From: Clostridia bacterium
GTDB taxonomy: Bacteria > Bacillota > Clostridia > Oscillospirales > CAG-272
Reading direction: 5' to 3'
NCBI GenBank assembly: GCA_017472255.1
Contig: JAFUQU010000011.1
Location: forward strand, 248,001-312,000
DNA length: 64,000 nucleotides
Part shown: one piece after another, positions 1 to 7,025 of the stretch
Layout: each line of letters starts with the position of its first letter
How positions within the stretch are numbered: position 1 is the stretch's first letter
Program-made: the position numbers and the translations under genes
The notes under the pieces: model-generated
What the model was told of the DNA's origin: nothing
Seen by the model: only the letters and a program-made list of their open reading frames with translations
The model's database searches: none

Positions 1-231
1 CTGGCGTTTTACGGGGGCTTCAGCCTGGAACTGTACTTCGTGCAGGAGTGGCTGCATAAGGTGATTTATCTGCGCGTCGAGGGCGTATGGCATCCGGCGC
101 TGGTTAATCTGGCGATGATCGCCGCCGCCACGGTATGCGGCTGGGTCGTCTGTCAGGCGGCGAAGCTTGTCTGGAAGCTGGTGGATAAGCTGACGGCAGC
201 GAGGAACTTAAAAGAAAAAACCGCAGGATAA
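1..231 (+). CDS. Acyltransferase-3-like membrane protein, C-terminal fragment
   Basis: The window opens inside a reading frame that ends at 231, so only about 76 C-terminal residues are visible. The stretch GGFSLELYFVQEWLHK followed by a long hydrophobic segment (roughly residues 33-55 of the fragment) and a short basic tail resembles the last helices of acyltransferase family 3 (OafA-like) integral membrane O-acyltransferases, where a 'G.YSLEIYL.H' helix is common. These enzymes usually acylate surface polysaccharides. The catalytic N-terminal histidine region lies outside the window, so the call rests on a short motif and topology. A GGAGATA ribosome site for the next gene follows directly. 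Confidence 0.5.
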   Translation: MAFYGGFSLELYFVQEWLHKVIYLRVEGVWHPALVNLAMIAAATVCGWVVCQAAKLVWKLVDKLTAARNLKEKTAG

Positions 232-254
232 TACATATTGAAGGAGATACGAAA

Positions 255-1019
255 ATGAAGCATCTTGGTTTGCAGTTATGGACAATCCGCGACGTGATTA
301 AGGACGAGGAACAAGTGAAATTCGCCTTCTCGGAGGCGGCGAAATATGGTTATGACGAGATCGAGACGGCGGGCTTCCCGATTCCGCCGGAGCGTCTGAA
401 CCAAATCGCGCGGGAGAACGGGCTTACCATCATCAGCTCCCACATCGGCTGGAACGAGATCGAAGCCGATCCCGACGGTGTCATTGCCCGCTCGAAGATG
501 TTCGGCTCAAAGTTTATTGGAAGCGGCTATCGGATGGAAACGAAGGAGGAAGTCCTCGCCTTCATCGAAAAGGCCAACGCCTTCGGCAGAAAGTGCGCCG
601 GGGCAGGGATAAAGTTTGTCTATCACAACCACAGTCAGGAATTCATGAAGACAAGCGAAGGCAGAACCCGTTATTCTTATCTGATGGAGGGACTGGATTT
701 TTCCTGCACGTCGCTGGAGCTTGACACGTACTGGGCGCAGCATGGCGGCATGGACGTTCGCGCTCTGCTCGAGCAGCTGCGGGGCAAAATCGACGTGCTC
801 CACCTCAAGGACATGGCGGCGCACCTCTACCGCGACGGCGAGAATCCCGACATCACCGAAATCGGGAACGGCAATCTGAACTTCGCGGGCATCATTCCGC
901 TGGCGGAATCTTTGGACGTGGAGCATTACATCGTTGAACAGGACCGCAACTGGAAGGTTTCCCCGCTGGAGTCGGCCAAGGAGAGCGCGGCGTATCTGCG
1001 CGCAAATTTCGGCTTCTGA
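255..1019 (+). CDS. Sugar phosphate isomerase/epimerase (xylose isomerase-like TIM barrel)
   Basis: This is a 254-residue protein starting MKHLGLQLWTIRD, preceded by AAGGAGATA at a good distance. 'LGLQLWTIRD' is the first barrel strand typical of AP endonuclease family 2/xylose-isomerase-like proteins. Further family features are 'ISSHIGW', 'FVYHNHSQEF' (metal-binding His/Glu region), 'LELDTYWAQHGG' and 'DVLHLKDM', and near the end 'GNGNLNFAGI' and 'YIVEQDR'. The order of His, Asp, His and Glu ligands fits a divalent-metal sugar isomerase or epimerase, related to IolE/IolI-type enzymes. The substrate cannot be named. It is not obviously co-transcribed with secG, which has its own promoter. 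Confidence 0.8.
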   Translation: MKHLGLQLWTIRDVIKDEEQVKFAFSEAAKYGYDEIETAGFPIPPERLNQIARENGLTIISSHIGWNEIEADPDGVIARSKMFGSKFIGSGYRMETKEEVLAFIEKANAFGRKCAGAGIKFVYHNHSQEFMKTSEGRTRYSYLMEGLDFSCTSLELDTYWAQHGGMDVRALLEQLRGKIDVLHLKDMAAHLYRDGENPDITEIGNGNLNFAGIIPLAESLDVEHYIVEQDRNWKVSPLESAKESAAYLRANFGF

Positions 1020-1051
1020 AAAAATAATTTCAACGATTTTTCAAATACCTA

Positions 1052-1080
1052 TTGCAATTGCCGGCGATTTGTGGTACAAT
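1052..1080 (+). promoter_or_regulatory. Sigma-A promoter of secG
   Basis: The -35 box is TTGCAA (1052-1057) and the -10 box TACAAT (1075-1080), with a 17-bp spacer. It lies about 50 bp upstream of the secG start. Confidence 0.75.
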
Positions 1081-1129
1081 AGTATTATGTAATCATGTGC
1101 AAACACATTTTATGGAGGATTTTTGGAAA

Positions 1130-1480
1130 ATGGAAATCGTAATTGGCGTAATTTTACTGATCGCGGCTGTGTTTCTGATTGTCGCAGTGCTGATGCAGAA
1201 CGGCAAGTCTCACAATATGTCCGGCGTTATCACCGGCGGCGCTGAGACCTTCTTCGGCAAGACCAAGGGCAACACGATGGACAAGATGCTTAACAAGCTG
1301 ACCACCGTTGTCGCTATTGTTTTCTGTGTACTGGTTGTCATTATGTATGTCTTCCAGGACGACACCGACCTGAGCAGCATCATTTCCACCACGGAGCCGA
1401 ACGCTGTCGAGGACACCACTGCCGTTGACGACACTGCTGTTGAAGACACATCCGCAGCAGATACATCTGCAGCTGAATAA
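1130..1480 (+). CDS. secG: Preprotein translocase subunit SecG
   Basis: Accessory membrane subunit of the SecYEG translocon. Starting at 1130 (MEIVIGVILLIAA, preceded by TGGAGGAT at 1112-1119) gives 116 residues. There are two transmembrane segments (about residues 2-22 and 58-80) joined by the family loop 'VLMQNGKSHNMSGVITGGAETFFGK', whose last part matches the SecG signature. An acidic, Thr/Ala-rich low-complexity tail (about residues 85-116) is an extension beyond the usual 75-80 residues. In-frame ATGs further upstream at 1052 and 1112 lack a ribosome site and the first lies within the promoter. secG next to rnr is a common arrangement in Bacillota. Confidence 0.93.
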   Translation: MEIVIGVILLIAAVFLIVAVLMQNGKSHNMSGVITGGAETFFGKTKGNTMDKMLNKLTTVVAIVFCVLVVIMYVFQDDTDLSSIISTTEPNAVEDTTAVDDTAVEDTSAADTSAAE

Positions 1481-1496
1481 GCGATTGTGAACCTGA

Positions 1497-1588
1497 AAAG
1501 CCGCCTGTTTTACCGCTCTCCGCCTGTCCGCCGCATAAAATGCGCGGCGTTGGCAGAAAATGAAGGAGAGCCGGTTGAGGGCGGCTTT
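1497..1588 (+). ncRNA. Long structured hairpin between secG and rnr
   Basis: Nearly the whole intergenic region folds on itself. The outer stem is 1497-1505 with 1580-1588 (AAAGCCGCC/GGCGGCTTT). The middle stem is 1516-1521 with 1565-1570 (CTCTCC/GGAGAG), extended by CCG 1513-1515 with CGG 1572-1574 around one bulged base. The inner stem is 1529-1534 with 1544-1549 (CGCCGC/GCGGCG). The rnr ribosome site follows only about 16 bases later. It could be a partial terminator, an RNA-processing site or a cis-regulatory leader. The function is unknown. Confidence 0.6.
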
Positions 1589-1618
1589 CTGTTATCTATA
1601 GAAAAAAGGAAAATTTCA

Positions 1619-3829
1619 ATGAACCATATCGATACACTTGCCGGCATGACCGAAGCCGTGTCGGCGCTGGTGAAAAGCGAGGGCTACGTGCCCATGGATA
1701 TGCGGGATATGACCGCTGTCCTGACGCTGGAGCCGGATCAATACGACCTCTTTGCCCAGGCGGTGGAGGGGCTGATTCAAAGCGGCGAGCTGACCGAAAC
1801 CAAGCGGGGAAAGCTCATGGGCGTGGAAGGAAGCGACCGGGTCAACGGCGTTTATCACGCCACCTCCCGGGGCTTCGGCTTCGTTACCCCGGATTCCCGC
1901 ACGCCAGGCAAAACCGAGCCGGATTTCTTCATTTCCCGGGACAATTCGCTGGGCGCCATGAACGGAGACCGGGTGCAGGTTCGCCTGCTGAACACAAAGC
2001 GTGAAGCGGGGCAGAATCCCGAGGCGGAGGTCGTTCTGGTGCTGGAGCGCGCCGTTACCGAGCTGACCGGAAGCATTTACGAGGTCAACGAATTCGCGCC
2101 AAAAACCGTTCACCGCAAAAAGGGAAAGAAGGTTCCCAAAACCCCCGTTAAAACCAGCTACATCGTCCGCCCGGACGACGATAAGCTGACCTTCCGCGTC
2201 CGCGTTCCCCACGCTATGAAGGGCGACGCGAAGGACGGCGACAAGGTGCTCGTCCGCCTGACCCAATACCCAAACGGCGGCGAGGATAAGACCATGGGAA
2301 AGGTGCTGCGGGTCTTCGGCGAGGCCGATTCCCGCGCGGCCAATTACTACGCGCTGCTGCACACCCACGGCGTGCGCACCCGCTTCGACGAGGACGTGCT
2401 GGCGGAAGCCCGCGCCATCGCCGCCAAGCCGATCACTCCGGACGGACGGCTCGATCTGAGGGATAAAATCATCTTCACCATCGACGGCGCGGACGCCAAG
2501 GATTTTGACGACGCTATCTCCATCGAGCGGCTGGCGGACGGCTGGCTGTTGGGCGTTCATATCGCCGACGTGGCGCATTATGTCCGCCCGGGAAGCGCCC
2601 TCGACCGGGAAGCGCTGGCCCGCGGAACGTCCATCTATTTCACCGATAAGGTGGTTCCCATGCTGCCCGAGCAGCTGTCCAACGGCGTCTGCTCGCTGAA
2701 CCGGGACACGGATAAGTACACGCTTTCCGCGTTGATTAAGCTGGACGAGAGCGGACGCATCCTTGAAACCTCCCTGCACGAAGCGATCATTTCGTCCAAG
2801 CTGCGGGGCGTTTACGGCGAGGTCAACGACGTGATCGAAAAGGGCGAGACTTCCGAATACTGGGAAAAGTATGCCTTCCTCTATCCGGACACGCTTCCGC
2901 TTATGCTTGAATTATACCATATTCTGGCGGAAAAATCGGACAAGCGGGGCGCGCTTGAGATGGAGACGGTGGAATCCGGCTTTGTGCTGGATGAGGACGG
3001 AATGCCCGTCGATATCGTCCGCCGGGAGCGGGGCGATGCCGAGCGCATGATCGAGCAGTTCATGCTCTGCGCCAACGAAGCGGTGGCGGCGTGGCTTCAT
3101 GATCTGTCGCTGCCCTGTGTCTACCGCATCCACGAGGAACCGTGGGAGGAAAAGGTGCAGACCTTCGCCCTGTTCGCCCACAATCTGGGGCTGGATGTAT
3201 CGCCCCTCCGACGGAGGAAGCTGACTTCCTCCGCCTACCGGGACGTTTATATGCAGGCGAAGGAGCGGGGGCTTGACGGCGTGCTGACGCTGGTCATGCT
3301 CCGTTCGCTGATGAAAGCGCGCTACGATGTGAACCCCACGCCCCACTTTGGACTGGGCTGCGAGCTGTACTGCCACTTCACCTCGCCCATCCGCCGCTAT
3401 CCCGATCTGGCGGTTCACCGCATCGTCAAGACGGTGCTCCACGGCGAAATGGACGAAAAACGCGCCGCGTCGCTGGCGGACTACGCCGCCGAAGCTGCGG
3501 TCAAATCCAGCGAAAACGAGCTTCGCGCCCAAAACGCCGAGCGTGACATCGAAGACCTCTACCGCTGCCTGTATCTGGCGGACAAGGTGGGCGAGCGCTT
3601 CGACGCGGTGATCAGCTCGGTGGCGTCCTTCGGCTTCTTCGCCGAGATGGACAACACCTGCGAGGGGCTGGTTCCGATTTCGTCGCTGGACGGTTATTTT
3701 GAATACAACGAGAAGGCGCTGTCCCTGACCTGCGGGTCGGTGATTTACCGTCTGGGCGACCGGGTTCGGGTGGAAATCGTTTCCGTCGATCTGTCCACCC
3801 GAAAGGTGGAGCTTCGCTTAGCCGACTGA
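1619..3829 (+). CDS. rnr: Ribonuclease R
   Basis: 3'-5' exoribonuclease of the RNB family, active on structured RNA. Starting at 1619 (MNHIDTLAGM, after AAAAGGA at 1604-1610) gives 736 residues, near the family length. Order of domains: N-terminal helix-turn-helix-like region (1-65), OB cold-shock domains beginning at 'GVYHATSRGFGFVTPD' (about 76-91), catalytic RNB domain with the metal-binding motif 'DGADAKDFDDAIS' (about 289-302) and 'HIADVAHYV', then 'FTSPIRRYPDLAVHR', and a C-terminal S1 domain from 'GERFDAVISSVASFGFF' on. A longer in-frame start at 1487 would translate the folded intergenic hairpin and is rejected. The gene ends 12 bp inside a convergent gene. Confidence 0.95.
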   Translation: MNHIDTLAGMTEAVSALVKSEGYVPMDMRDMTAVLTLEPDQYDLFAQAVEGLIQSGELTETKRGKLMGVEGSDRVNGVYHATSRGFGFVTPDSRTPGKTEPDFFISRDNSLGAMNGDRVQVRLLNTKREAGQNPEAEVVLVLERAVTELTGSIYEVNEFAPKTVHRKKGKKVPKTPVKTSYIVRPDDDKLTFRVRVPHAMKGDAKDGDKVLVRLTQYPNGGEDKTMGKVLRVFGEADSRAANYYALLHTHGVRTRFDEDVLAEARAIAAKPITPDGRLDLRDKIIFTIDGADAKDFDDAISIERLADGWLLGVHIADVAHYVRPGSALDREALARGTSIYFTDKVVPMLPEQLSNGVCSLNRDTDKYTLSALIKLDESGRILETSLHEAIISSKLRGVYGEVNDVIEKGETSEYWEKYAFLYPDTLPLMLELYHILAEKSDKRGALEMETVESGFVLDEDGMPVDIVRRERGDAERMIEQFMLCANEAVAAWLHDLSLPCVYRIHEEPWEEKVQTFALFAHNLGLDVSPLRRRKLTSSAYRDVYMQAKERGLDGVLTLVMLRSLMKARYDVNPTPHFGLGCELYCHFTSPIRRYPDLAVHRIVKTVLHGEMDEKRAASLADYAAEAAVKSSENELRAQNAERDIEDLYRCLYLADKVGERFDAVISSVASFGFFAEMDNTCEGLVPISSLDGYFEYNEKALSLTCGSVIYRLGDRVRVEIVSVDLSTRKVELRLAD

Positions 3830-4288
3830 CGCGGCGGCGAGAATCACCGCGTGAATCGTCTCCCCCGACACTGCCCGCACATCCGCTAACAGCTCTCCCA
3901 CATTGCAGCGGGACGCCACCGCTTCGTGCAGCGTGATGCCGACATCGCGGGCTTCCTCCAGCACCTGCCGGCAGAGATCGAAGCGGGCGGTTTCACTGCC
4001 GCCTACCGATTCGGCGTACCGCGCCAGCAGCATCAGCTCGTCGCCGGCGCATTGGATGCCCAGCGCGCGAAGGGAAGCGGGGTCGCAGTAGGGCGCTTCG
4101 GGCAGGCAGCTGGAGCGCCGGAAGCTGTTGAGCGCGGCGAGAAGGCGGGGCTCCAGAACCTCGGCGGTGCTGTATTTATACAGCCCGATCTGATGGAGCG
4201 CCGACGCCAGCTCGGGAACCAGCGGCGACGGCGCGTCCGGCGGAATAATGCCGACGGCGAGAGTGAGCAGCAGAGGAAGCAGTTTCAT
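3818..4288 (-). CDS. Small secreted protein with peptidoglycan-binding-like and degenerate SleB-like segments
   Basis: This 156-residue protein has an N-terminal signal peptide (MKLLPLLLTLAVGIIP). Residues about 25-75 ('LASALHQIGLYKYSTAEVLEPRL' split by 'LAALNSF') follow the spacing of a PG_binding_1 repeat. From residue 80 on, 'GDELMLLARYAESVGGSE' is reminiscent of the opening of SleB-type cell-wall hydrolases ('LLARLVYAEARGE'), but the catalytic Glu pattern is not preserved. Most likely it is an exported cell-wall-associated protein, perhaps sporulation-related. The homology is by eye only. It is convergent with rnr and overlaps its last 12 bp. No clear sigma-A promoter was found. Confidence 0.45.
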   Translation of the reverse strand: MKLLPLLLTLAVGIIPPDAPSPLVPELASALHQIGLYKYSTAEVLEPRLLAALNSFRRSSCLPEAPYCDPASLRALGIQCAGDELMLLARYAESVGGSETARFDLCRQVLEEARDVGITLHEAVASRCNVGELLADVRAVSGETIHAVILAAASVG

Positions 4289-4376
4289 GGGCGGAATCCT
4301 TTCACGGTTATTTCGCCTATAGTTTCACCGGGCGGGGACGTTATTATATTATGTAATATTTGTTTACATTTTAGCG

Positions 4377-4406
4377 TTGAATTATTGTTTACTGAAATGG
4401 TATAAT
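4377..4406 (+). promoter_or_regulatory. Sigma-A promoter of the 4.4-11 kb operon
   Basis: The -35 box is TTGAAT (4377-4382) and the -10 box a perfect TATAAT (4401-4406), spacer 18 bp, 30 bp before the DUF1934 start. No other promoter or terminator is evident until 11038. Confidence 0.7.
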
Positions 4407-4435
4407 TTCCTTGATTACATTCTGCGAGGTAGCAT

Positions 4436-4948
4436 ATGACGAATCAATATGAGAACGAAAAGAAGGCGATGATCACCATCACGTCCACCCACTCCGATCT
4501 GGAAAACGCGATTCAGACGGACTTTTTTGAGGAAATCGAGGAGGAGCAGCAGCAGGAGCCGGAGGTCTTTGAGATGACCACCGAGGGCGTTATCCGCACC
4601 TGCGACGGACGGCTGGAGATTGAATATTTCGAAACCGAGCTGACCGGCATGGAGGGCGCCTGTACCTGCGTGTCCTACGCGCTGGACAACCCGGGCATCG
4701 TGACCATGCTTCGCACCGGAACCGTGGAAACGGCGCTGACCTTCGAAGAAGGACACCGCAACGTCTGCGTTTACAACACGGAGGACTGCGCCTTTGAGGT
4801 GACGGTCTGCGGGCGGAAGGTGGTCAACGACCTGACGCTGGACGGCGGGGAAATTCTGCTGTCCTACGGTTTGGAAATCCGGGGCGTGGTCACGGAATTG
4901 ACAACGGTGCTGCTCACCGTCCATGTATGCGAAAATGGCGGCGAATAA
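4436..4948 (+). CDS. DUF1934 family beta-barrel protein
   Basis: This 170-residue cytosolic protein starts at 4436 after GCGAGGT. An acidic N-terminal stretch (EEIEEEQQQEPE, about 34-45) is followed by 'FEMTTEGVIRTCDGRLEIEYFETELTGMEG', the pattern of DUF1934 (YwiB-like calycin-type barrel) proteins: 'T.G.l......i.Y.EteltGmeG', then 'VTMLRTG' and 'ALTFEEG'. The molecular function of this family is not established. First gene of a seven-gene operon; its 3' end overlaps holA. Confidence 0.8.
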   Translation: MTNQYENEKKAMITITSTHSDLENAIQTDFFEEIEEEQQQEPEVFEMTTEGVIRTCDGRLEIEYFETELTGMEGACTCVSYALDNPGIVTMLRTGTVETALTFEEGHRNVCVYNTEDCAFEVTVCGRKVVNDLTLDGGEILLSYGLEIRGVVTELTTVLLTVHVCENGGE

Positions 4949-6005
4949 GCTGATCACCGGAACCCAGTTCCGGCAGGAATATAAGAAACCGAAGCCCGGC
5001 GTTTTTCTTTTCTTCGGCGAGGAAAACTTCCTCAAGCAGAAGGCGCTGACCGACCTGCGCGAAAAGGTCTGCGCCGACGAAGCCTTCGCCGATTTCAATC
5101 ACTTTGTCTTCACCCGGGAAAATTACACCCCCGATTCGCTGCTGACGGCGGTCATGGCGCTGCCGATGATGAACGATCTGAAGCTGGTGGAGCTGTACGA
5201 GCTGCCCTTCGCGGAATTTCGCAAAAAGGACGACATGAACGGTCTGGAAGCCGCTCTTGCCGCCGCCTGCGACAGCGAAGACACGCTGTTGGTGATTTAC
5301 ACTACCCCCTCCGATTTCGATCCGGGCGAGACGAAATCCCGTTCGGCGCTGTTCAAGCTGATCACGAAGTACGCGGTTCCGGTGGAATTCGCCCACGAAA
5401 CCAGCCAGCGTCTGGGAATGTGGGTGCAGAAGCATTTTTCCGCCGAAGCGCTCATCGCCGAGCCGACGGAATGCGCCTATCTGATGGACGTGGTGGGTCA
5501 CGACATGGTGACGCTGACCAACGAAATCGACAAGCTCTGCGCCTATCTGCACGCCAAGGAGCGGGACAAGCTGGAAAAGGCGGACATCGATCTGCTCTGC
5601 CCGGTGAACAAGGAAATCGGCGCTTTCGCCTTCGCGGACGCTATTCTCGATTCGGACAACGAGAAGGCGTTCTGGATTTTGGGCGACAAGCGGATGAAAA
5701 ACGAGCCAGTTCCGGTGATTCTTGCCAGCATCACCAAGGTTTACACCGACTTGCTGGCGATGAAGCTCTGCGCCGACGCGGGGGTTTCCTCCGACGACGC
5801 GGCGAAACGGCTGGGGATGCATCCTTACGTGGCGAAGCTGCGCATGGGCAAGGCGCGCGCCTGTGAGCGCGCCGCGCTGGAAGCCGCCATCGACCTCTGC
5901 GCCGAAACCGACGCCGCGCTGAAATCAAGCCCCCTGGATGAATACGTGCTGCTGGAGCGGCTGATCGTGCAGGCGTCCGCATTGCGGCGGAAGAAGGTGT
6001 TCTGA
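4923..6005 (+). CDS. holA: DNA polymerase III subunit delta
   Basis: Clamp-loader subunit that opens the beta sliding clamp. The 360-residue frame (or 356 from the ATG at 4935, MAANKLITG) shows 'GVFLFFGEENFLKQKAL' near the N-terminus, the HolA signature 'Y.l.G.E.fl...', 'MNDLKLVELYEL', then 'ETSQRLGMWVQKHF', 'YLMDVVGHDMVTLTNEIDKLCAYL' and 'GAFAFADAILDSDNEKAFWIL', which follow the family domain order. The last third is the helical collar domain ('LAMKLCADAG'). The start is uncertain because neither ATG has a convincing ribosome site; translation is probably coupled to the overlapping upstream gene. It abuts the next gene with a one-base overlap. Confidence 0.9.
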   Translation: MYAKMAANKLITGTQFRQEYKKPKPGVFLFFGEENFLKQKALTDLREKVCADEAFADFNHFVFTRENYTPDSLLTAVMALPMMNDLKLVELYELPFAEFRKKDDMNGLEAALAAACDSEDTLLVIYTTPSDFDPGETKSRSALFKLITKYAVPVEFAHETSQRLGMWVQKHFSAEALIAEPTECAYLMDVVGHDMVTLTNEIDKLCAYLHAKERDKLEKADIDLLCPVNKEIGAFAFADAILDSDNEKAFWILGDKRMKNEPVPVILASITKVYTDLLAMKLCADAGVSSDDAAKRLGMHPYVAKLRMGKARACERAALEAAIDLCAETDAALKSSPLDEYVLLERLIVQASALRRKKVF

Positions 6006-6595
6006 TGGAAAAGCTGAAAATCGCCATCCCCATCGCTGTGGAGGGCAAATACGATAAAATCAAGCTGTCGTCCGTCGTGGACGGGCAGATTATCACCACC
6101 GACGGCTTCCGGGTTTTCGCGTCGGACGAAAAGGCGGCGCTGATACGGCGTCTCGCCGAACCGCGGGGGATGATCGTTCTGACGGACAGCGACGGGGCGG
6201 GGCTGGTTATCCGCAACTACTTCAACTCGATTCTGCCAAAGGACAAACTGATTCACCTCTACACCCCCCGCATCCCCGGCAAGGAGAAGCGGAAGACCGC
6301 GCCGTCCAAGGCGGGCTGGCTGGGCGTTGAGGGCATGGAAGCGGATTTACTGCGAAAGCTGCTCGCGCCTTACGCCGAGGACGCCGCGTCAAAGGATAAG
6401 CCCTCGGGCAGGGAGATTACCAAAGCCGACCTGTACGCCGACGGATTGTCGGGCGGGGAAGGGTCCGCCGAACGGCGGGCGAAGCTCTGCGAAGCGCTGG
6501 GACTGCCGCCCGACCTGTCGGCGAACGCGCTTCTGGCGGCGCTGAATCTGTTGATCGATTACGATAAATATGAGGAATTGATAAAAAATGGTTGA
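6005..6595 (+). CDS. rnmV: RNase M5-family Toprim protein
   Basis: 196 residues. The Toprim fold is evident: 'AVEGKYDKIKL' (catalytic Glu near residue 13), 'IITTDGFRVF' and 'GMIVLTDSDGAG' (DxD motif near residue 62). A C-terminal part from 'GVEGMEADLLRKLL' matches the DUF4093 extension of RNase M5-like proteins, which mature the 5' and 3' ends of 5S rRNA in Bacillota. Note that the first conserved block reads GKYDKI, the clostridial variant, rather than the Bacillus G.DD. pattern. So rRNA maturation is the probable, not proven, role. It starts on the last base of holA and overlaps the GtrA gene by 8 bp. Confidence 0.75.
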   Translation: MEKLKIAIPIAVEGKYDKIKLSSVVDGQIITTDGFRVFASDEKAALIRRLAEPRGMIVLTDSDGAGLVIRNYFNSILPKDKLIHLYTPRIPGKEKRKTAPSKAGWLGVEGMEADLLRKLLAPYAEDAASKDKPSGREITKADLYADGLSGGEGSAERRAKLCEALGLPPDLSANALLAALNLLIDYDKYEELIKNG

Positions 6596-7025
6596 AAAAA
6601 TCAAGGCACTTTTTCTGAAATACAAGGAGCTGATTCTCTACGTCTTCTTCGGCGGTCTGACAACGGTTGTCAGCTGGGGAAGCTACTTCCTGCTGACTGA
6701 GCTTGCCCACGCCCACTATCAGGCGGCGCAGTGGATTTCCTGGGTCTGCGCGGTGGTGTTCGCGTTCGTGGTGAACAAGCTGTTCGTCTTCGAGGACAAG
6801 GATACGTCAAAGCGCGGATTGTTCCGCCAGATCTGGCAGTTTGTCAGCGTGCGCATCGCGTCGGGCGTGGTGGAATCGGCGTTGCTGTTTGTGATGGTTG
6901 ACCTGATTCACATCGGCGACGGCATTTCGAAGATTGTCGTGTCGGTGGTGACGGTGATTCTGAATTATGTGGCGTCCAAGCTGCTGATTTTTAGAAAGCA
7001 ATCCAACGAGGAGAAGCGGGCATGA
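6588..7025 (+). CDS. GtrA family membrane protein
   Basis: 145 residues with four transmembrane helices. 'LYVFFGGLTTVVSWGSYFLL', 'VCAVVFAFVVNKLFVFED' and 'VTVILNYVASKLLIF' are the GtrA/DPMS-like family hallmarks. Members are implicated in moving polyprenyl-phosphate-linked sugars across the membrane or supporting glycosyltransferases of surface glycans. It overlaps copA by 4 bp (ATGA), so translation is coupled. A flippase gene at the end of the same operon makes a surface-glycan role plausible. Confidence 0.85.
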   Translation: MVEKIKALFLKYKELILYVFFGGLTTVVSWGSYFLLTELAHAHYQAAQWISWVCAVVFAFVVNKLFVFEDKDTSKRGLFRQIWQFVSVRIASGVVESALLFVMVDLIHIGDGISKIVVSVVTVILNYVASKLLIFRKQSNEEKRA

